From positions 1,922,001-1,986,000 of the forward strand of contig NZ_JAJEWM010000001.1 of NCBI RefSeq assembly GCF_020687685.1: a DNA stretch of 64,000 nucleotides, written 5' to 3'. The notes under the pieces are model-generated. The model saw nothing but the letters and a program-made list of their open reading frames with translations, was not told the origin of the DNA and made no database searches. Both the position numbers and the translations under genes were made by a program. Positions within the stretch are counted from its first letter, which is position 1. Each line of letters starts with the position of its first letter. The stretch is from Tessaracoccus sp. OS52 (GTDB lineage: Bacteria > Actinomycetota > Actinomycetes > Propionibacteriales > Propionibacteriaceae). Shown here piece by piece: positions 58,624 to 64,000 of the stretch.

Positions 58624-61308
58624 TCAGCCGCGGCCTGGGGCCCCAGAGGCTGCCAGAAGAGCAGCGCGACCGAGTGCCGCCGAGACGGGCACTGAGTCCA
58701 CCGTGTCTCGTAGCCGCAGCGTGGTGATGGTCACGAGGCCTTGGCTGAACGGCGTGCTGACCGTAGTGGATGCGGATCCCTGCAGCCACCCGTTGAAGAG
58801 CCCAGAGGCCACCGTTGCGGGGCGGATGGCGTTGGGAATGCCGCTGATCACGAGGTCGCCGAGGATGTCTTCGAAGGCTATGCCGAGGATGGTGTCGCCT
58901 GGGATTTGGGAGAAGGGTCCGGTGCGGTCGAGCCAGTCTGTGCGGGGTACCCAGTCGCCGTCACCGGAGCGAGACCGGAGGCTGGCGAAGGTGAGCAGTT
59001 TGAATCCTGTTCCCAGTGCACCAGGGTCTTCGGCGAGGATGAGGACTCTGCCGCCGTTGCGAGCGTAGCGCTGGGCGTTGTCGTCGAAGATCCCGGTGGC
59101 CCAGACGATCCCCGGGGCCGGGGACGCCAGATCCAAGGTCCCGGCGTCGATCGTGTCCAGGCCCAGCGCCTCCACCCAGCGTGCCAGTGCCGGGTCGGTT
59201 GTTGCGACGGTGGGCCAGTCGCGTTCGTCGGCGGCTGCGGCAGTGACGATCAGGTCGGCTTCATCGCGGGCGATGAGCGTGTCCTCTTCGTAGAGTTCGG
59301 CGACGAATGTGTAGGCGCCGGGCAGTGCGGGTGCGGCGACGACGAAGTCGTGGGTGATCCAGTCGGTCGGGTCGCCGGGCATGACGGCCACGACGGTTCC
59401 GTCGAGTGTCACACGCACCTCTCCGCTCTGGGGGGCTACGGGTTGGCCGGTTCGGGCGGGTGTGACCGTGACGGTGCAGCTGACGTGTTCTCCGGTGGCC
59501 AGCGAGTATCGCTCAGGGCGCAGGGCGATTGCCCGGGGCCCGTTGCAGAGTGCGTACTGAGCGGTGAACTGTTTGGGGGTTCGGTTCATGTCGAAGAGCC
59601 CGTTGGCCTCCCACTGGACGTCGCTGAGTTCGGTGAGGACGTATCCGCTGATGGACTGTTTCGCGCGGATGCTGGTGGTCTGGTAACGGTTCGAGACGAA
59701 CTGAGCCTTCTGCAGCGCCGTGACGAGCGTGTCCCAGGTGCCGAACACCCGATCCATGCCCAGGCGGTGGAAGCGTTGCTGGAGGCCGGTGCCCTCGCCG
59801 GCCCCGTAGGCCCAGTCCGCACCCAGCGCGAACCACCAGGGTTCTTGTCCGTCTTCGTACTGGTCGAGCGCGTGGGGTAGGCCCCAGTTGCCGAATTCGG
59901 AGAGAACGAGCGGTTCGCGTCCGCTGCGGATGGCGTCCCCGTACGGGGACCAGGTCCAGTCGGGTCGGGAGGCGAACTCGTCGATGATGGTGTCCCACTC
60001 GCGTCGGGACTCGGGGATGCCGCGGTAGATGTGGTAGTCGTCGAGGTCACTCACGAGGTGGAAGTTGGGGAAGCAGGCAGAGTTGTCCACGATCAGGGAT
60101 CCGGGGGCGGCGTCGCGGACGGAGCGGAAGGTGTCGTGGAGCCAGGCGCGTTGCCGTGCGCTGCCCATGTCGATACCCCAGGCTTCGTTGATCACGGTCC
60201 AGATCACGATGCTGGGATGATGGCCGTCGAGTGCGATGAGGCGGTGGAGGAGGTCGGCGCCGTCGTTGGCCCCCTCAGGAGTCCAGGTGAGCCAGCTGGG
60301 CAGTTCGGTCCAGACGAGCATGCCCAGCCGGTCGGCGATGTCGTAATAGGTGGGGTCGGGGCGTTTGATGTGGACACGCAGCATGTTGAATCCCAGGTCC
60401 CGGGCCTGGGTGAGGAACGCTTCCCACTCCTCGACGCTGCCCGGGATCGTGGACGAACCGGGGTGATAGTCCTGGTCCAGCACCGCCCTCAGTTCAAGCC
60501 GGTGCCCGTTGAAGTAGATCTCGCCGTTGCGGGTCTCGATGGTGCGGAATCCCGTGCTGAGCTGCTGAGAGTCCTCCACGCCGTGTCGTTCCAGGCGGGT
60601 GCTGACCTGGTAAAGGTTCGGGTCGCCGATCCCCCACTGCTTGGCCTCAAGCACAGGCACCTGCACGGCGACGGCCTCACCGATCACCGGCTCCTTGATG
60701 CGGGCCACCTCGTGGCCCTCGTGTTCGACGACGACGGTGACCGCTGCGTCGTCGAACGGTCCGGCCACCCGTGCGTTCACCTGGATGAGTGAACTCTCGG
60801 CGTCGGCGATGAGCCGGAGGTCCTGCAGGTGGGTGGCAGGTCGGTGTTCGAGGCGCACGGATTGCCAAATCCCGGCTGTGGTGCCGTACCAGGTCTGCTT
60901 GCCGTGCGGTATCTCAAGCTGGCCGGGGCCCTCGGCGGACCCGATCCTGGGTGGGTAGTGGACCTCGACTGTGAGGCGGTTCTCGCCTGCGTTAAGAGCG
61001 TGGGTGACGTCGAACTCGAAGGGTTCCCAGGCGCCCAGGTGGCGGCCGACTTCGACGTCGTTGAGCCAGACGACGGCCTCGTGGTTGACCCCGTCGAAGA
61101 TGAGGAAGGAGGTGTCGCGCGTGCCCGGTTCCACCACGAATCGGCGGCTGTACCTGACCGAGTCGTGCGAGTCCCCGTACCCGGGGACTTGGATGGTCCA
61201 CGGGCCAGGGACCTGAACCACGGTGGTCAGCTTGGGCTCGGTGTGGCCAAGGATCTCAAGGTTCCAGTCCCCGTCGAGGCTGATCGTGGGTCGGGCGACG
61301 CGCGACAT
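58624..61308 (-). CDS. glycoside hydrolase family 2 protein
   Basis: An 894-residue cytoplasmic-type GH2 enzyme (no signal peptide). An N-terminal sugar-binding jelly roll (about 10-180, with SLDGDWNLEIL and VWLNDVEVGRHLGAWEPFEFD), an Ig-like domain (about 185-285), a TIM barrel with the acid/base Glu in VIWTVINEAWG (about 420) and the probable nucleophile in LVLSEFGNWG (about 505), and further C-terminal beta domains. It resembles beta-galactosidase or beta-glucuronidase relatives; substrate unknown. ATG 61308 has AAGGAAG before it. It is the last gene of an operon with a sugar ABC importer, so it likely cleaves the imported oligosaccharide. Confidence 0.9.
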   Translation of the reverse strand: MSRVARPTISLDGDWNLEILGHTEPKLTTVVQVPGPWTIQVPGYGDSHDSVRYSRRFVVEPGTRDTSFLIFDGVNHEAVVWLNDVEVGRHLGAWEPFEFDVTHALNAGENRLTVEVHYPPRIGSAEGPGQLEIPHGKQTWYGTTAGIWQSVRLEHRPATHLQDLRLIADAESSLIQVNARVAGPFDDAAVTVVVEHEGHEVARIKEPVIGEAVAVQVPVLEAKQWGIGDPNLYQVSTRLERHGVEDSQQLSTGFRTIETRNGEIYFNGHRLELRAVLDQDYHPGSSTIPGSVEEWEAFLTQARDLGFNMLRVHIKRPDPTYYDIADRLGMLVWTELPSWLTWTPEGANDGADLLHRLIALDGHHPSIVIWTVINEAWGIDMGSARQRAWLHDTFRSVRDAAPGSLIVDNSACFPNFHLVSDLDDYHIYRGIPESRREWDTIIDEFASRPDWTWSPYGDAIRSGREPLVLSEFGNWGLPHALDQYEDGQEPWWFALGADWAYGAGEGTGLQQRFHRLGMDRVFGTWDTLVTALQKAQFVSNRYQTTSIRAKQSISGYVLTELSDVQWEANGLFDMNRTPKQFTAQYALCNGPRAIALRPERYSLATGEHVSCTVTVTPARTGQPVAPQSGEVRVTLDGTVVAVMPGDPTDWITHDFVVAAPALPGAYTFVAELYEEDTLIARDEADLIVTAAAADERDWPTVATTDPALARWVEALGLDTIDAGTLDLASPAPGIVWATGIFDDNAQRYARNGGRVLILAEDPGALGTGFKLLTFASLRSRSGDGDWVPRTDWLDRTGPFSQIPGDTILGIAFEDILGDLVISGIPNAIRPATVASGLFNGWLQGSASTTVSTPFSQGLVTITTLRLRDTVDSVPVSAALGRAALLAASGAPGRG

Positions 61309-61340
61309 TGCTACTTCCTTCAGTCGTTGGTGTGCGGTGG

Positions 61341-62717
61341 TCAGCGGAGGGCTTGCTCGACGCGCTGCTGTCCTTCGGTCAGGGCGGCGTCGATCTCCTT
61401 GTTGTTGAACCAGACCTCTTCCAGCTGCGAGTGGATGAGCTCCTTGATGGCCGTCCAGTTCTCCGTCTGAGGCACGAAGCGGATGTTGTTGAGCGCGGTC
61501 TCGGTGTAGAACTCCCGGTTGGGTGCCGACTGGTACTCCTGCGATTCGATCACCGAGACCCGCGGTGCGATGTGCCCTGTGGCGATGGCCCACACGTCGG
61601 TGTTGTCATAGAGGAACTTGGCGAACTCCAGTGCTGCGCGGTACTTGACCGGGTCGTTGTCGCTCTGGGCCGGCAGCACCCACATGTGGGAGGAGGCCCA
61701 CACGGCCGGGGTGTCGAAGATCGTCGGGAAGTCGGTCACCGCGTAGCCGAACTCGGCCGTGGCGGAGTACTCGTTGACCACCCAGGTGCCGTTGACCAGG
61801 ATCGCGGACTTCTCGTTCTTCCACTCGTCGATGGAACCGGAGTAGTCGGCGGCGGTGTGGATGTAGCCGGCTGCAATGAGTTCGTTCATCAGGGCCAGCG
61901 CTTCCTTGGCTGCGTCCGAATCGATCTGGGCGGCGCCATCGTCGGTTATCAACTCCGAGTCCTGCTGGGCGACCAGCGAGTAGAACACCCGCCAGGCCAT
62001 GTCGTCGTTGGCAAAGCCCATGGACATCAGGTACTTGCCTGTCTTGTCCTTGACAGCCTTGCCCATCTCGAGGAGTTCCTCGCGGGAGGTGGGCATCATG
62101 GGCCGGCCGTCGGCGCCGATGTAGTCGGCTTCGGCGAGGATGTCGGTGTTGACGTGGGCCAGGATGGCGTGGGAGTCGAACGGCACCGCGTAAGTGGTGC
62201 CGTCCCACTGCACACTGGACTGAGCCTGTTCGGTCGCGTCGTCGAGGTCGATGCCCACGCCGGCGGCGTCGAAGCCGAGGAGCTGGCCACGCTTGGCGTA
62301 GTCACCCAGCGCATAGTCGTGCAGGTTGGCGATGTCGGCGGGGTCGCCGCCTGCGACCGACGCGTTGAAAGCGTCGTAGTACGAGTTCCAGTCCGCGCCG
62401 CCGAGCCGCTCGACGGTGATGCCGTATTCGTTCTCGGCGTTGAACTGGTTGGTGAGGATCTGGATTGCCTCACATTCCGAGCCCGCCTTCGACGGGTCGG
62501 TGACACCCGACGTCGCTTCTTCACAGTCGCCGAACATCCGCGACATGGTGATCGTGGTGCCGTCGAGCTGCTCGGGGGTCACGGCACTGATCTGCGCCGT
62601 GAGGTCACCGGTCTCCGGATCGGGTGTGGTACCGGTACCGGTACCGGTACCGCACGCGGACAACAGAAGTCCGGCGCTCAGGGCTAACGGGAGGATGGAC
62701 AGGGCACGCTTCTTCAT
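61341..62717 (-). CDS. sugar-binding lipoprotein of an ABC importer (family 1 solute-binding protein)
   Basis: A 458-residue lipoprotein. The signal peptide (KKRALSILPLALSAGLLL) ends in lipobox SACG (Cys about 22), followed by a short Gly/Thr repeat linker. The mature protein has the family 1 layout: ITMSRMFGDCEEATSG, DYALGDYAKRGQLLGFDA, YAVPFDSHAILAHVNTDIL and SAILVNGTWVVNEYSA. AAGGAGA lies 7 bases before the ATG. It sits downstream of the permease gene and upstream of the GH2 gene, so the cargo is probably an oligosaccharide or glycoside that the hydrolase then splits. Confidence 0.9.
   Translation of the reverse strand: MKKRALSILPLALSAGLLLSACGTGTGTGTTPDPETGDLTAQISAVTPEQLDGTTITMSRMFGDCEEATSGVTDPSKAGSECEAIQILTNQFNAENEYGITVERLGGADWNSYYDAFNASVAGGDPADIANLHDYALGDYAKRGQLLGFDAAGVGIDLDDATEQAQSSVQWDGTTYAVPFDSHAILAHVNTDILAEADYIGADGRPMMPTSREELLEMGKAVKDKTGKYLMSMGFANDDMAWRVFYSLVAQQDSELITDDGAAQIDSDAAKEALALMNELIAAGYIHTAADYSGSIDEWKNEKSAILVNGTWVVNEYSATAEFGYAVTDFPTIFDTPAVWASSHMWVLPAQSDNDPVKYRAALEFAKFLYDNTDVWAIATGHIAPRVSVIESQEYQSAPNREFYTETALNNIRFVPQTENWTAIKELIHSQLEEVWFNNKEIDAALTEGQQRVEQALR
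62628..62651 (-). repeat. GGTACC hexanucleotide microsatellite (four copies)
   Basis: Four perfect tandem copies of GGTACC encode the Gly-Thr repeat directly after the lipid-modified Cys of the sugar-binding lipoprotein. Being in frame, slippage would alter the linker by two residues per unit. Confidence 0.95.
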
Positions 62718-62759
62718 GGGGTTTCTCCTTCTACGGTGAAGCGGTGGTCAGGGTGGGGA

Positions 62760-63626
62760 TTACTTGCCGCCGGACGTCATGCCGATCCCACGGATCAGAT
62801 GGCGCTGGAAGACGATGAAGATGATGAGCAGGGGAAGGGAGCCGATCAGTCCGCGGGCCATGAGGCTGCCGAGTTCGGTGGCCTGGGCGAAGTTGCCCTG
62901 GAGTGAGGCCAGCCCGGTGGTGATGGTGAACATCTCCGCCTTCGTCGCCGACACCAGGGGCCAGAGGTAGTCGTTCCACGTCTGGACGAAGGTGAAGATG
63001 CCCAGCGCCACCATTCCGGGACGCGCCAGCGGCAGCATGATGAGGAAGAACGTCTTCCACGGGCCGGCCCCATCCACGCGGGCGGCCTCCTCAACCTCCA
63101 GCGGGATCTTGGCGTAGAACTGGGTCATCAGGAACACACCGAGCGGGGCGGCGATGCGGGGCATCACCAGCGCCTGATAGGTGTTATGCATCTGCCAGTC
63201 CGCGACCATCGTGAACAGAGGGATGAACATCGCCTCCTTGGGGATCATGAGCCCGGCGAGCACACTGGCGTAGATAAACTTCTTGCCGCGGAAGTCGATC
63301 CGGGCGAAGGCGTAGCCGGCCATGGCGCACAGGAGCACGGTCGCGAGCGTGGTGAGGATCGACACCACCGCGCTGTTGAGGAACCAGCGGCTGGTCAACC
63401 CGACGGAGAACACCCCAAGCAGATTGTCCAGCGTGAAGTCGACAGGTACGAGGCTCGTCGTGTTAGTGGTCAGGGCAGCGTTGTCGCTGAGCGACAGCGA
63501 CACCATCCAGATCATCGGGATGAGCCAAACGAGGACCGCGACCACCATCGCCACGTGATAGGCGGCGGTGCCGAAGAGCCGTTTCTGCTCGCGGGGGCGG
63601 GACTGAGTCAGGGTAGAGGTGCTCAC
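62760..63626 (-). CDS. sugar ABC transporter permease, MalG type
   Basis: A 288-residue permease with six hydrophobic segments, the first AYHVAMVVAVLVWLIPMIWM. The EAA motif EEAARVDGAGPWKTFFLI (ATPase contact) lies near residue 190, as in MalG and other CUT1 permeases. The GTG start at 63626 overlaps the stop of the upstream MalF-type gene (GTGA), so the two are translationally coupled. GGAAAGGA lies about 10 bases before the start. No ATPase gene is present in the visible part of the operon; CUT1 systems often share a common ATPase (MsmK/UgpC type). Confidence 0.9.
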   Translation of the reverse strand: MSTSTLTQSRPREQKRLFGTAAYHVAMVVAVLVWLIPMIWMVSLSLSDNAALTTNTTSLVPVDFTLDNLLGVFSVGLTSRWFLNSAVVSILTTLATVLLCAMAGYAFARIDFRGKKFIYASVLAGLMIPKEAMFIPLFTMVADWQMHNTYQALVMPRIAAPLGVFLMTQFYAKIPLEVEEAARVDGAGPWKTFFLIMLPLARPGMVALGIFTFVQTWNDYLWPLVSATKAEMFTITTGLASLQGNFAQATELGSLMARGLIGSLPLLIIFIVFQRHLIRGIGMTSGGK

Positions 63627-64000
63627 AGCGTGTCGTCCTTTCCGAGGAACCGCATCTGAACGACGGACACGATGAGCATCACGACGAAGAGGAACAGTGA
63701 CATCGCCGAGGCGTAGCCGAGGTCGAAGTCGCGGAAGCCGGTGGTGTAGATGTGTCGGATCACCACCTCCGTCGACGTGCCCGGGCCGCCGCCGGTCATG
63801 ATGTTGACCTGACCGAAGACCTGGAACGAGGCGATGGCCTGCATGACCATCACCAGCAGCACGACGTGGCGGATACCAGGAAGGGTCACGTGGACGAACT
63901 TGCGCCACGGGCCCGCGCCATCCAGCGACGCGGCCTCGTAGAGGGACCGGTCGACGTCCTGGAGGCCGGCGGTGAAGAGGACCAGATTGAAACCCACCGT
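63623..64000 (-). CDS. sugar ABC transporter permease, MalF type, C-terminal part (cut by window end)
   Basis: The frame is open to base 64000, so only the last 125 residues are visible. The EAA motif YEAASLDGAGPWRKFVHV is present with DVDRSLYEAA before it, followed by a hydrophobic segment (VVLLVMVMQAIASFQVFGQV) and a final helix (AMSLFLFVVMLIVSVVQMRFL). This is the CUT1 MalF type. It is the first visible gene of the importer/GH2 operon. Upstream genes, possibly including a regulator, lie outside the window. Confidence 0.9.
   Translation of the reverse strand, partial: TVGFNLVLFTAGLQDVDRSLYEAASLDGAGPWRKFVHVTLPGIRHVVLLVMVMQAIASFQVFGQVNIMTGGGPGTSTEVVIRHIYTTGFRDFDLGYASAMSLFLFVVMLIVSVVQMRFLGKDDTL

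Noticed and set aside
58509-58800. A frameshift at the C-terminus of the GH2 gene (another minus frame from 58789 to 58544 reads on)
   Set aside because: The in-frame stop follows a plausible end (ALLAASGAPGRG), and the other frame has the composition of non-coding GC-rich DNA. Without an alignment I cannot prove it.

Overview
The window is high-GC DNA with the hallmarks of an actinobacterium: a mycothiol S-conjugate amidase (Mca), an eno-ftsB-DUF501-ppx cluster, a CarD-type Mfd, a glmU-prs pair, frequent GTG starts, and many genes that appear to be read from leaderless transcripts (TANNNT hexamer six or seven bases before the start codon). A member of the Propionibacteriaceae or a neighbouring family is plausible, but that is inference; no rRNA or other decisive marker is present. 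I see no CRISPR array, insertion sequence, integrase or prophage.

Layout. 1-9.4 kb is housekeeping and redox or repair: an ABC-2 permease cut by the window edge, a YyaL-type thioredoxin-domain protein, a broken rhomboid protease, mca, DUF4307, greA, DUF2254, a DUF2089/adhesin-like pair, ung, msrA and a 58-residue zinc-ribbon gene. 9.4-17.5 kb holds a lipoprotein, a YpfJ-type metallopeptidase, a Nudix hydrolase, a Bax-inhibitor-1 membrane protein, a TetR/MFS efflux pair, an EamA transporter and a fused carboxymuconolactone-decarboxylase/AhpD protein. 17.5-28.6 kb is a long leftward housekeeping block: rplY-pth, mfd, a SurA-like lipoprotein, mazG, eno, ftsB, DUF501, ppx, an odd tRNA with a UAA anticodon, and dgt.

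28.6-39.3 kb separates rplY from prs, which are usually close in Actinobacteria. It carries a MerR-HEAT fusion, a second HEAT protein, a ferritin-like protein, a MacB-type ABC exporter, a large secreted NAGPA/calcineurin phosphoesterase and ldh. 39.3-46 kb has prs, glmU and a complete xylose-type ABC importer (binding protein, double ATPase, permease). 46-52.5 kb holds a secreted ScyD/ScyE propeller, an OmpR-type two-component system, and a divergent operon encoding a LolA-like protein and an ABC exporter.

52.5-64 kb contains a secreted 5'-nucleotidase, an AMIN-like lipoprotein, a two-gene arginine catabolism operon (an arginine-dihydrolase-like enzyme plus ornithine aminotransferase), another lipoprotein, and the 3' part of a sugar ABC importer operon ending in a family 2 glycoside hydrolase.

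The most notable points are: matching triple 11-bp direct repeats (PHO-box-like) in front of the two secreted phosphoesterase genes; an arginine dihydrolase/ornithine aminotransferase operon with a structured leader; a short class I tRNA with anticodon UAA; a rhomboid gene that has lost its catalytic-histidine segment; a strong unexplained inverted repeat at 54.4 kb; and an 11-bp direct repeat next to the two-component system. I found no convincing new defence or mobile system.
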